Shown: piece after piece, positions 35,201 to 42,537 of the stretch | Layout: the number at the start of each line of letters is the position of its first letter | Position numbering within the stretch: the first letter of the stretch is position 1 | NCBI GenBank assembly: GCA_012514315.1 | Contig: JAAZAN010000120.1 | Span: forward strand, 1 to 64,000 | Reading direction: 5' to 3' | Length of the DNA: 64,000 bases | DNA from: Chloroflexota bacterium | GTDB lineage: Bacteria > Chloroflexota > Anaerolineae > B4-G1 | Position numbers and translations under genes: made by a program | The notes under the pieces: model-generated | Seen by the model: only the letters and a program-made list of their open reading frames with translations | What the model was told of the DNA's origin: nothing | Database searches by the model: none

Positions 35201-35626
35201 GAGCATCCGGTCGTTGAGCTGGGACACGGTGTCGGACCATTCTACAAGACGTCGGACGAGGCGAAAGCGCTAGTCTGGCTCCGCGCATTCCTCCTGTGGG
35301 AGGAAGACGACGAGCTGCACCTGGCAAAGGGTGCGCCTCGAGCGTGGTTTGCCGATGGCCAATCGTTCGGTGTTGAGAAGATGGCGACATTCTTTGGGCC
35401 TGTCACCTACAAGATCACGGCAAACGACTCCGCGGTGAAGGCTGAGATTCACCTGGACCCGGGGCGTGCGCCGGGCGCCCTTGTGCTCCACGTGCGTCTT
35501 CCGGAGGGCGCGCAGATCCGGGCAGTTACGGTGGATGGCAGGGCCCACACAGAGTTCGACGCTCAGGCACAGACGGTTCGGATTGCGAATCCTGCCCCCA
35601 GACTCTCGGTCGTCGTCGAGCTGTAG
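32237..35626 (+). CDS. Large glycosidase-like protein with alpha/alpha-barrel domain
   Basis: A 1129-residue protein with no signal peptide, so probably cytoplasmic. The first 330 residues look like beta-sandwich modules (DLAKYAQRRWWTGGQGHD, WQVGLEWDEPRDIREVVVRL resemble discoidin-like ligand-binding domains). The middle is beta-rich. Residues about 640-1050 form a helical region like the (alpha/alpha)6 barrels of glycosidases: ATWAYGVCANEACWQITMLD, GYNLDP-type segment FSYNLDPGFIMECLANHYWL, WGLLPVGHLEDNPEWRHWFA, with conserved Asp/Glu and aromatic residues. The C-terminus is a small beta domain. No known GH family could be assigned by eye. AAAGGAG precedes ATG 32237 (or 32240). Confidence 0.65.
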   Translation: MMSDRGCKVVDAGVGSAVDLAKYAQRRWWTGGQGHDLTVHAVSVDDDGNWLPGRDPDSGEWQVGLEWDEPRDIREVVVRLAGSGEPSPNLRVQYWRKNWPTPAPERLPGARRGWIGRDDPWHGEWVTVRAARIVEGATCRFVFDPLDLAEFARRQGADQLVEAEDYLPKYRRTLKIRVVGDDEDQPAIAGVEAYSTAHWKQGTIVVHFPAGDQVVDWSGNVQAYNGRVLDVDGLYFGVGDGVGDDGQWRCTVGSGDATKGIRLCVLYTDADGSSADRTIVTIRTNARSFSFLVADLDCGPIYIKDYGVLVRWSEQDASVADLDAARADAPQPIYDRIDDEPEQSLSRAMAEIPPLDVTKQAPFGRYSPLGVEAGRQEFALRFNGELFVDKRLIKMSGRDAARLRYPGSQLRFRFGTGDPPDFRERRDGTHQSMLENWLPVCISEWLDREIEYKETAFAALLDEPMTPPEARRGDEDVVAMVRFDIRNVTHGVKRARVWIVIAPQEQIELRDNLVVATGRVVPDVQVARQWRVDPYEETYLRFAVDTGGRGVVTAVPFVDEPGVSAAVPTAVAYDVDLEGGESHSIVLAVPFVSLTDEAEWQKAAELDYGAKLADVVNYWRSAVEPGGLMVVPDTILTEFHKSVRAHIGIAVDKEPTNGLYSVPAATWAYGVCANEACWQITMLDQAGHHDKAEAYLDSFLQTQGMTRLDGLFQSAEGVMQGNDLDDGVPYRSGFSYNLDPGFIMECLANHYWLTRDAEWLERVAPNLIAACEFVIRERQATKVNGPDGGRDRAWGLLPVGHLEDNPEWRHWFAVNAHAYAGMRDLAQILSDEGYPEGESLLDEAAKYREDIRAAARRAMIESPVIRLLDGTYIPHVPTRTGIRGREWGWFREVAYGPIQLLEGDVFDPNEEEMTWVIKDSEDNLFVSREWGRPVDLERYWFSHGGVTIQANLTDMGVDYLRRGQIKHGLRALFNNFGASLYPDVRSFTEHPVVELGHGVGPFYKTSDEAKALVWLRAFLLWEEDDELHLAKGAPRAWFADGQSFGVEKMATFFGPVTYKITANDSAVKAEIHLDPGRAPGALVLHVRLPEGAQIRAVTVDGRAHTEFDAQAQTVRIANPAPRLSVVVEL

Positions 35627-35655
35627 TCCGGAGGGCTTTCGATCAATGTGTGTTT

Positions 35656-35691
35656 CCCCTTGCACATAGCGGACTCGCTGTGTGCAAGGGG
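35656..35691 (+). terminator. Hairpin after the large glycosidase-like gene
   Basis: CCCCTTGCACATAGCG and CGCTGTGTGCAAGGGG form a 16-bp stem (one G-U pair) with loop GACT, 30 bp after the stop codon. No T tract follows, so it may be a processing or stability hairpin instead of a classical terminator. Confidence 0.5.
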
Positions 35692-35722
35692 GTGACCGAT
35701 GTGGCGACACTTCGGCAAGCTA

Positions 35723-35780
35723 CCGTATTGTGAGCCCGCTAGAGCCAGGCGCGTGTACGCGCCTCGGCGGCTAGATACGG
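35723..35780 (+). promoter_or_regulatory. Nested inverted repeats upstream of mttB-like gene
   Basis: CCGTAT (35723-35728) pairs with ATACGG (35775-35780); inside, CTAG/CTAG, CC/GG and GGCGCG-TGTA-CGCGCC (35748-35763) can pair in register. Together they could fold into one 58-nt imperfect hairpin in the mRNA 144 bp before the start codon. It matches no riboswitch I know. Confidence 0.4.
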
Positions 35781-35923
35781 AGCCGCGAACGACCGCGTGT
35801 TGCGGCGTCCCGCTCGATCTTGCGCCGCGTGGCGTGAACCACGAGGTCGGGATGACATCCAGGAATGCAGAACGACTGAGTGATCCCAAGACGCGATAAG
35901 ACCATTGCAGACGGAGGGGTAGT

Positions 35924-37384
35924 ATGAAGGAAGGGCCAAAGGGCGGAATGCTGAGGGTACTCAGCGACAGCGATGTGGAGCAGATACACAGCGCCTCTCT
36001 GGCGCTCTTGGCCCGGCACGGAATGTACAGCGAGTCGGATGCTATTCTCGATATCTTCAGGGACGGGGGCGCTGACGTCGATCTTCGGTCTCGGATCGTG
36101 CGGCTTCCGCGCGATCTGGTTGACTGGGCGCTATCAAGCGCGCCGGAACGGGTGGTGCTGTATGGTCGGGACCCCGCTATGGACCTCCTGCTTGAGCCTG
36201 GGCGGGTCTACTTCGGGATGGGCGGCAGTTCAGAGCCATTCATCTGGGATTACGAGGCGAGGGCGCCGCGCGAACCGACGAAGGCTGATATGGTTGCCAA
36301 TACACGCGTCGGTCAGGCTGCCAGTAACGTTGATTTCGTTATGGCGCTCTGTTCAGCGGGTGATGTGCCAGACGACGAAATCTACCTGCACGAGTACGAT
36401 GCGCTGTTGCGCAACACGACGAAGCCAGTCATCTACTCGGCCCCAGGGGAGATGTTCACGCGTTGGTTTTTCGAGATGGCAGCAGCAGCCAGTGGAGGCG
36501 AAGCGGAGTTTCGTCAGCGGCCATGTGTCGTCCATTGGACGCAGCCGATTTCGCCGATGCAGATCGGAGCCTACACTGAGGGTGCGGTAGTAGCGGCTGA
36601 GTTAGGTGTGCCGATCATGTTCTCTCCCGGCCCAATGATGGGGGCGACGAGCCCTGCTACACTGGCTGGGACGTTGGCGCAGGTCAATGCGGAAGCGTTG
36701 GCGGGCATCGTCCTTGCGCAGATCATACGGCCCGGGACTCCCGTAATCTACGCGCCACATACGGGTGTGATGGATATGCGAACTGCCCAGTGCACGTACG
36801 GGAGTCCAGAGCAGTCGCTGGCGCGCGCTGCGGTGGCGCAGATCGGCATTCACTACCGTCTCCCGTCTTTCGGCCTTGGAGGTGGAGTGGAGGCCAAGCT
36901 TCCCGATTCTGAGGCCGCTGCCCAGGCCATGATGGGGATGCTGATGAACGGGCTGTCTGGTCTGACACTGACTCAGACACTTGGCACGCTGGCCAGCGGT
37001 CTCTATGGGTCGCCCGAGATGTTGTTGATCTGCGATGAGATTGCGCATATGGTCAAGCGTATCCTGGCCGGTCTGTCGGTCAGCGATGATACGTTGGCAG
37101 TAGGCGTGATCGAGGAAGTTGGCCATGGTGGTCATTTCCTGGAGCACGAACATACACTGCGGCACTTCCGCAACGAACTGTTCTTCCCGTTTCTGTTCCA
37201 GCGCCAGTCGATCGACGAATGGATTGGACAGGGCTCGCGGCCTGTGGACCAGATCGCTCATGAGCGTGTGACACACGTTCTGGCTTCCGCAGCGCCAATC
37301 GAGCTTCCTTCAGGCGCTAACCAGTCTCTCACGGAGGTGCTGTGCAGAGCCGTCGCTGATGTGCGCTCAAGGTCGAGAGGCTAG
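35924..37384 (+). CDS. MttB-family (trimethylamine methyltransferase-like) protein without pyrrolysine
   Basis: A 486-residue TIM-barrel protein of the trimethylamine:corrinoid methyltransferase superfamily (RVYFGMGGSSEPFIWDYEAR, PVIYSAPGEMFTRWFFEMAA, GVPIMFSPGPMMGATSPATL, LARAAVAQIGIHYRLPSFGL, EEVGHGGHFLEHEHTLRHF). The reading frame has no internal TAG, so it belongs to the non-pyrrolysine group, which includes demethylases of glycine betaine and similar quaternary amines. Such enzymes pass a methyl group to a B12-binding corrinoid protein, but none is encoded in the window. The class III aminotransferase gene follows 283 bp on. Substrate and activity are unproven. Confidence 0.85.
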   Translation: MKEGPKGGMLRVLSDSDVEQIHSASLALLARHGMYSESDAILDIFRDGGADVDLRSRIVRLPRDLVDWALSSAPERVVLYGRDPAMDLLLEPGRVYFGMGGSSEPFIWDYEARAPREPTKADMVANTRVGQAASNVDFVMALCSAGDVPDDEIYLHEYDALLRNTTKPVIYSAPGEMFTRWFFEMAAAASGGEAEFRQRPCVVHWTQPISPMQIGAYTEGAVVAAELGVPIMFSPGPMMGATSPATLAGTLAQVNAEALAGIVLAQIIRPGTPVIYAPHTGVMDMRTAQCTYGSPEQSLARAAVAQIGIHYRLPSFGLGGGVEAKLPDSEAAAQAMMGMLMNGLSGLTLTQTLGTLASGLYGSPEMLLICDEIAHMVKRILAGLSVSDDTLAVGVIEEVGHGGHFLEHEHTLRHFRNELFFPFLFQRQSIDEWIGQGSRPVDQIAHERVTHVLASAAPIELPSGANQSLTEVLCRAVADVRSRSRG

Positions 37385-37495
37385 TTGATACGGGCCCGCG
37401 CACCGCACCGAACGCCAGATAGGATTCATCGAGCGGACTTCTCTGTCGTCGATGCGGCTATGACCGACCGTGAGGTAGAACGGCGCAGCCCGTGT

Positions 37496-37531
37496 TGAGC
37501 ATTTGCTCAGCCGTGTTTCCGACGGTAGAAT
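37496..37531 (+). promoter_or_regulatory. Promoter with palindrome over its -35 box, upstream of aminotransferase gene
   Basis: TTGCTC (37503-37508) and TAGAAT (37526-37531) are 17 bp apart. The dyad TGAGCA-TT-TGCTCA (37496-37509) covers the -35 exactly, as an operator would. The aminotransferase ATG lies 136 bp downstream. Confidence 0.5.
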
Positions 37532-37667
37532 CATTACTAGGATTGGCGCGAGATGGTGATGCCGAACACCTGTTTCCGGCATGTTGCGCCATTCGTAGGG
37601 TGGACTGCCGCCTATTGGCGGTCGTGTGAGATGCATCAGTAGCAGTCAATGGAAGGAGTAGCGATAA

Positions 37668-39026
37668 ATGAGTAAGCCAAACGAAGTGGCAGTGCAACGA
37701 CGATGGGATTGGGAGTACCCCATCATCGCGCGAGCGGATGGCATCTACCTTTGGGACACCGAAGGACGACGCTATATCGACGGTTCAGGTGGATCCTCTG
37801 TGGTGACTGGGATCGGGCACGGTGTGAAGGAGATTCCGGCTGCGATGGCGAAGCAGGCGGAGGAGTACTCGTTCTATCCAGCGCACGTCTTCTCCAACGC
37901 CAAGTTGCTGGAACTCGCTGACCTGATGGCCGACATCGCTCCCGGCGATCTCAGGAATAACTGCAAGATCTGGATGACCGTCACGGGCAGTGAGTCGACT
38001 GACGATGCGGCGCGTCTGGCTCGCCAATATTGGGTTGAACGCGGCGAAGTCTCGAAGCACATCATTATCAGCCGATGGCAGGCATTTCACGGAGACAACA
38101 TCTTCAGTGTGAGTATGTCGGGGCTGACAACGCGACGACGCATGTACACGCCGATGTTCAGAGATATGCCCAAGATCCCACCGGCCTTCTGCTACCGTTG
38201 TCCCTATGAGAAGACGTTCCCTTCGTGTAAGCTGCTGTGCGCGCGAGCTCTCGAAGACGCAATCTGCCAGGCGGGGCCCGAGAACGTCGCAGCTTTCATC
38301 GCCGAACCGGTGGTCGGCTCTGCCCTGGCGGCGTATGCCGCGCCGGAGGGCTATTTCCAGATCATCCGCGAGATCTGTGATCGGTACGATGTGCTGCTCA
38401 TCGTGGATGAGGTCATGACCGCTCTGGGTAGAACAGGTAAGATGTGGGGTGTCGAGCATTGGAATGTCACGCCTGACATCATGGCCATGTCCAAGTCCAT
38501 GACTTGTGGATACTATCCTGTGGGCGCTGTTCTGGGCCGGAACAGTATCTGGGAGACTCTGAGACAGAATGACGCTCACTTCCGCGCAGGTCATACGCTC
38601 AACGCGAGCGCTGTGGGCATGGCGGCTGCCATCGAGACGATAAAGTACATCCAGAACCATGATCTGGTGGAGAATGCCCGAGTCGTTGGGGGATACTTCC
38701 TGGAACAGCTTCAAGGTCTGCTTGCCTATGACACGATTGGGGACGTTCGTGGAAAAGGCATGATGGTTGGTTTTGAGTTCGTCACAGACAAGAGGACCAA
38801 GGAACCTTTCTTGCCACAGCAGCAGGTGTCACGATTGTTCTCCGAGATCACTTTCCGCCGTGGCTTAGTCAGCTACCCCTGCGCTGGGACAGTTAGGGGT
38901 GTTGCCGGCGACACGATTCTCATGGCTCCGCCTCTGATAACCACACGGGAACAGATCGACGAGATCATGACAATTCTCCACGCATCGATGCAGGAATTCG
39001 AAGCCGGACTGTCAAGGAACTCCTGA
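37668..39026 (+). CDS. Class III PLP-dependent aminotransferase with four-cysteine insert
   Basis: A 452-residue fold-type I aminotransferase. YIDGSGGSSVVTGIGHG is the N-terminal substrate loop, TVTGSESTDDAARLARQY the PLP phosphate site, LLIVDEVMTALGRTGKMWG the cofactor Asp, and MAMSKSMTCGYYPVGAVL contains the Schiff-base Lys. Class III members move amino groups to or from carbons distant from a carboxylate (omega-amino acids, amino sugars, taurine-like amines). Residues 166-190 carry FCYRCPYEKTFPSCKLLC with four cysteines, possibly a disulfide or metal site. It heads a tight run of genes (28, -4, 23 bp spacings) with the isomerases and aldolase-like protein. Confidence 0.88.
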   Translation: MSKPNEVAVQRRWDWEYPIIARADGIYLWDTEGRRYIDGSGGSSVVTGIGHGVKEIPAAMAKQAEEYSFYPAHVFSNAKLLELADLMADIAPGDLRNNCKIWMTVTGSESTDDAARLARQYWVERGEVSKHIIISRWQAFHGDNIFSVSMSGLTTRRRMYTPMFRDMPKIPPAFCYRCPYEKTFPSCKLLCARALEDAICQAGPENVAAFIAEPVVGSALAAYAAPEGYFQIIREICDRYDVLLIVDEVMTALGRTGKMWGVEHWNVTPDIMAMSKSMTCGYYPVGAVLGRNSIWETLRQNDAHFRAGHTLNASAVGMAAAIETIKYIQNHDLVENARVVGGYFLEQLQGLLAYDTIGDVRGKGMMVGFEFVTDKRTKEPFLPQQQVSRLFSEITFRRGLVSYPCAGTVRGVAGDTILMAPPLITTREQIDEIMTILHASMQEFEAGLSRNS

Positions 39027-39054
39027 TGCCGTCATTCGAGAGGGAGACTGGACT

Positions 39055-39882
39055 ATGAAGTTGTCGTTGGCTATTCAGACGCCGGAGGTCGATCGCGCAG
39101 TACCGGTCGCTTTGCTGTCTGGCTCGTTCGATGAGCGTCTGCGCAAGGCCCGTGCGTTGGGTGCGGATGGTGTCGAGCTGATGACCGCGAACCCCCGGGC
39201 TCTGGATGCGAACGCCGTGGCTGATATGTTGCAGGCGAACGGCCTCGAAGCGGCTGCTGTGGGCAGCGGAGCGGTGGCCTTCAGTACGGGACTCACATTG
39301 CTCAGCCCCGACCTTCAGCAGGCTCGGCAGGCCAGGGAGAGATTGACGGATCTCATAGACTTCGCTACAGCCGTCAGAGCGCCTGTGGTCACGATCGGAA
39401 GCTTCCGTGGGAGGCTGGCACACGCCGGGCCATCAGCTCGACAGGATCTGGTGATTGCGCTCAGGGACGGCGCAGGATATGCTGAGTCGAAGGCCGTCCG
39501 ACTGGCAGTTGAGCCGATCAACCGATACGAGTCGGACATCGTGAACTCTGCGGCCGGGGCGATGGAACTGGTCGGTGATGTCTCCCATTCCGCTCTCGGT
39601 ATCATCCTGGACACGTTTCACGTCAATATCGAGGAAACGTCCTGGACTGAACCATTTGAGAAGGTTATGGCAGCCGGCCTATTGTGGCACGTGCACTTGG
39701 GCGACAACAATCGTCTATATCCGGGGCAGGGCCTGATTGACTTTCCGGCGATTGTATCCACTCTGCAGGCTTGTGGATACAACGGGTACCTGTCAGCCGA
39801 GTTGCTCGCGCTGCCGGATCCGGATACTGCAGCGGCTGAGACAATGCGATATATGCGCAGTCTCGTAGGAGGAAGACCATGA
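39055..39882 (+). CDS. Sugar phosphate isomerase/epimerase (xylose isomerase-like TIM barrel) A
   Basis: A 275-residue protein of the AP-endonuclease 2/xylose isomerase-like superfamily. RKARALGADGVELM, VTIGSFRGRL, LAVEPINRYESDIVNSA, LGIILDTFHVNIEE and WHVHLGDNNRLYPGQGLID are the barrel strands and carry the metal ligands (Glu in AVEPIN, Asp-His in LDTFHVN, His in HVHLGD, Glu in YLSAELL), the pattern of D-tagatose/D-psicose 3-epimerase-type enzymes. It probably isomerises or epimerises a free or phosphorylated keto sugar; the substrate is not known. Its last four bases overlap the next gene (ATGA). Confidence 0.82.
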   Translation: MKLSLAIQTPEVDRAVPVALLSGSFDERLRKARALGADGVELMTANPRALDANAVADMLQANGLEAAAVGSGAVAFSTGLTLLSPDLQQARQARERLTDLIDFATAVRAPVVTIGSFRGRLAHAGPSARQDLVIALRDGAGYAESKAVRLAVEPINRYESDIVNSAAGAMELVGDVSHSALGIILDTFHVNIEETSWTEPFEKVMAAGLLWHVHLGDNNRLYPGQGLIDFPAIVSTLQACGYNGYLSAELLALPDPDTAAAETMRYMRSLVGGRP

Positions 39883-40715
39883 AGTTGAGCTGTCTACCGG
39901 TATCGTTCTTCTCCGACATCGTGGAGGGACGGATGTCGGTCGGTGAGTGGGCTCAGATGGGGGCGGATCTGGGGCTCGATGGCATCGATATCAGTATCCT
40001 GTTTGTGACAGACCGATCAACAGAGGCTCTCATATCACTCAGACAGGAGATTGAGCGTTCGGGTCTGGGGCTTGTTATGGTGACAAGCTATCCCGATTTC
40101 ACACATCCAGACCCTGCTCAGCGAGAGCGTGAGCTGGCAATGGAGCAGGAGGTGGTATCAGTCAGCGCGGCACTGGGCGCTCAATACGTGCGCGTGACCG
40201 CCGGTCAAGCCCATCCAGAGACCTCACGAGAGGATGGTATCGAATGGGCCGTCGACGGGCTCCGGAGACTGGTGGACACGATGCAAGGTCAAGGCGTTAC
40301 ACTGGTCTATGAGAACCACGGTAAGCCCGGCGCCTGGACCTATACGGACTTTTCCCAGCCTCCCGACATCTTTCTGGAAATCGCCCGACGTACCGAGGAT
40401 GTTGGCCTGCGAATCAACTTCGATACAGCAAATGCAGCGGCGTTCTCTGATGATCCGGTTTGCCTGCTGCGACAGGTTGTGGACCGGGTGGAGACGGTGC
40501 ACGCTGCTGACACCGCGATTCGCGGTGAACTGCAGCACGTGCTCCTGGGCACCGGCGTCGCACCATACCTGGACCTGTTCGGTGTTCTGAAGGCGGCAGG
40601 CTGGGATGGTTGGATCTGTATGGAGGAGAACGCACGACAGGGACGGGAAGGCGTGGAGCGGGCGGCAGCCTTCGTGCGGACGGCCTGGACAGAGGCCGCG
40701 CCTGTGTCACGATAG
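39879..40715 (+). CDS. Sugar phosphate isomerase/epimerase (xylose isomerase-like TIM barrel) B
   Basis: A 278-residue relative of the preceding protein. WAQMGADLGLDGIDISILFV, QYVRVTAGQAHPET, VTLVYENHGKPGAWTYTDF, LRINFDTANAAAFS, VETVHAADTAI and GWDGWICMEENARQG mark the barrel strands and metal ligands (Glu in YENHG, Asp in FDTAN, His in VHAAD, Glu near the end). Two such proteins in tandem with coupled translation (39879-39882) suggest successive isomerisations of one sugar or two related substrates. Ends 23 bp before the aldolase-like gene. Confidence 0.82.
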   Translation: MKLSCLPVSFFSDIVEGRMSVGEWAQMGADLGLDGIDISILFVTDRSTEALISLRQEIERSGLGLVMVTSYPDFTHPDPAQRERELAMEQEVVSVSAALGAQYVRVTAGQAHPETSREDGIEWAVDGLRRLVDTMQGQGVTLVYENHGKPGAWTYTDFSQPPDIFLEIARRTEDVGLRINFDTANAAAFSDDPVCLLRQVVDRVETVHAADTAIRGELQHVLLGTGVAPYLDLFGVLKAAGWDGWICMEENARQGREGVERAAAFVRTAWTEAAPVSR

Positions 40716-40738
40716 TGAGCTAGTCGAGGATGGATGCA

Positions 40739-42475
40739 ATGGATATCAAAGAGCAGATGGTGCGTGCTATCGCGTCCGAGAGGAGACAGCGAGAGCTGGA
40801 GGCTGCGGAAGACGTTGTTGCGCTGGTCAGGCAAGGCAACGTGTCCAGAGCGGTGGAGAATTTGATCTACTTCGAGGCGCCTGGCAGGTTCGGTGAGCGT
40901 CTGGGCGCGATTCTAAGTGAAATCGGCGCCGCGGAGCTTCCTGGCGCGGACGCGTGCACAGCACGCGCGGTCCTGCGGTTCCTGTGTGAGCTAAACATCA
41001 GCCTCGTCTCCTACCTGCCTTCGTGGAATCTGCGGGACAGCGCGCGTCATGGGGCACAGGCGTTGTCGGGCCAGCAGGTTGAGGAAGCCTCAGTTAGGGT
41101 ACGGGATGCTGTGATTGAACTTGCGCGGCGATCTCCTGAGCCGATGGGGGAGCTTCTCGATGAATGGCGTGCATACCACGAGGCACGGCTGGGGGCAGAG
41201 GAGGCGAACGACCCGGCGGGCGCTGCTCAGCAGCTAATCGGTGTCAGCGTTGGCGAGTACCTGGCGAACCTACAGACGGAGATCGACGGGAGCAACCTGA
41301 AGCGCATCGCGGAGCTCAGGCAGAAGGGCCAGACGCTGACCGAGATCAGTAACGATTTCGCGGCGTTTCTGGAGCATGCACTCTATCTGGGGGCCTCTTT
41401 CGCGACGACGAATCCTCCTCTGGTCGAGATGGCGTGGCGTTCTGACCCGGCGCGATGGGATCCTGTGGTGGATCGGATCGTTACGGAGAACCCGGAGGCC
41501 GGTCTGGATCTCCTGGGGCGCCTGGTCACGCTGGAGGTCGTACTCGCCAACATGACGCTCCTGCGGCCAATCTTCTTGCTCACTGAGGGGCAGATGGGCT
41601 GCGTGTGCCTGCAAGTGAATCCGGTCAACCACGGGGATCAGGATGCCATGATCGGCGATGCGCTGTTCCTTTACGAAAGGTTCCAGGCTCGTCTGGGCGG
41701 TGGCATTCCAAACGTTGTGTTCAAGCTTCCAGGCACCCAGGCAGGTCTGGCGGCATGTCGTGAGTTGACCAAAAGGGGAATCGGTGTGACGATCACTGTC
41801 AACTTCGGCATGTTCCAGCATGTGGCCTTCGCTGAAGCGATCCGTGACGGCGCGGCCGCCTTCAGTTGTTTGGTCGAGATGAACGGACGGCTGGCCTATC
41901 CCGTGCGCGACGAGCTGTTGTCCAAGATCGATGTATTGGCTGCTCAGGGCATCACCGAGGGGCAGGCCCGCGAGGCGGCTGCATGGGCAGGCGTCGCTGT
42001 GACCAAGCGCATGTACTCCTATCTTCGTTCTCACGGGTACGATCTAGGCGCGTGCAAGCCACTGGTGGCCTCGCTGCGTATCTACGAAGGAAATGGCTAC
42101 GACGGCCTTCCATCGGCCTTCCCGGATATCACCGAGATCCTGGGCGCCTCGATCCTCAGCGTGTTCCCGAATATCCGGCGACCCTTCGACGAGATGGCCC
42201 AGGTCGATCTACATCCGATGAGTGTTGAATCGCCGGTTCCCGAGCACGTTATGCGCGTGCTGGCGCACAGTGAGATCTTCCGACAGGCTTACTTCGCAGG
42301 CGATCATCTGGATGTTGAGGGAGACGAGCGGTACAGGCCTGCGTACGCCCTCGATCTCGCTGACGAGGACGCGGTGTTCAAATGGGCGCCCGTTCACGCG
42401 ACGTTGACTCAGTTCATCGGCAGCTATGAGACGTTCATCGAACGGATTCGGGAGCATCAACTCATGGTGCAGTAG
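40739..42475 (+). CDS. Transaldolase/fructose-6-phosphate-aldolase-like protein with N-terminal helical extension
   Basis: A 578-residue protein, far longer than transaldolases (about 320). The first 210 residues are helical and of unknown function. From about 215 a transaldolase barrel follows: FATTNPPLVEMAW (Asn225), LQVNPVNHGDQ, VVFKLPGTQAGLAACRELTK with Schiff-base Lys329, and GVTITVNFGMFQHVAFAEAI. At the site of transaldolase Glu96 there is Gln292, as in fructose-6-phosphate aldolase (Gln59), but the Tyr131 position of that aldolase is Phe, as in transaldolase. It should cleave or form an aldol bond of a ketose; direct aldolase action is likely, substrate unknown. ATG 40739 is 9 bp after GAGG. 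Confidence 0.78.
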   Translation: MDIKEQMVRAIASERRQRELEAAEDVVALVRQGNVSRAVENLIYFEAPGRFGERLGAILSEIGAAELPGADACTARAVLRFLCELNISLVSYLPSWNLRDSARHGAQALSGQQVEEASVRVRDAVIELARRSPEPMGELLDEWRAYHEARLGAEEANDPAGAAQQLIGVSVGEYLANLQTEIDGSNLKRIAELRQKGQTLTEISNDFAAFLEHALYLGASFATTNPPLVEMAWRSDPARWDPVVDRIVTENPEAGLDLLGRLVTLEVVLANMTLLRPIFLLTEGQMGCVCLQVNPVNHGDQDAMIGDALFLYERFQARLGGGIPNVVFKLPGTQAGLAACRELTKRGIGVTITVNFGMFQHVAFAEAIRDGAAAFSCLVEMNGRLAYPVRDELLSKIDVLAAQGITEGQAREAAAWAGVAVTKRMYSYLRSHGYDLGACKPLVASLRIYEGNGYDGLPSAFPDITEILGASILSVFPNIRRPFDEMAQVDLHPMSVESPVPEHVMRVLAHSEIFRQAYFAGDHLDVEGDERYRPAYALDLADEDAVFKWAPVHATLTQFIGSYETFIERIREHQLMVQ

Positions 42476-42537
42476 GGTCTCCACGGTGATGCTCCGCAGT
42501 CTGAGCGTGTAGTGTGTGAATTGAAGGAGGTTGTGTC

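Noticed and set aside
35924-37384. Pyrrolysine-containing MttB
   Set aside because: The frame runs to full length with no internal TAG codon, so there is no sign of pyrrolysine.
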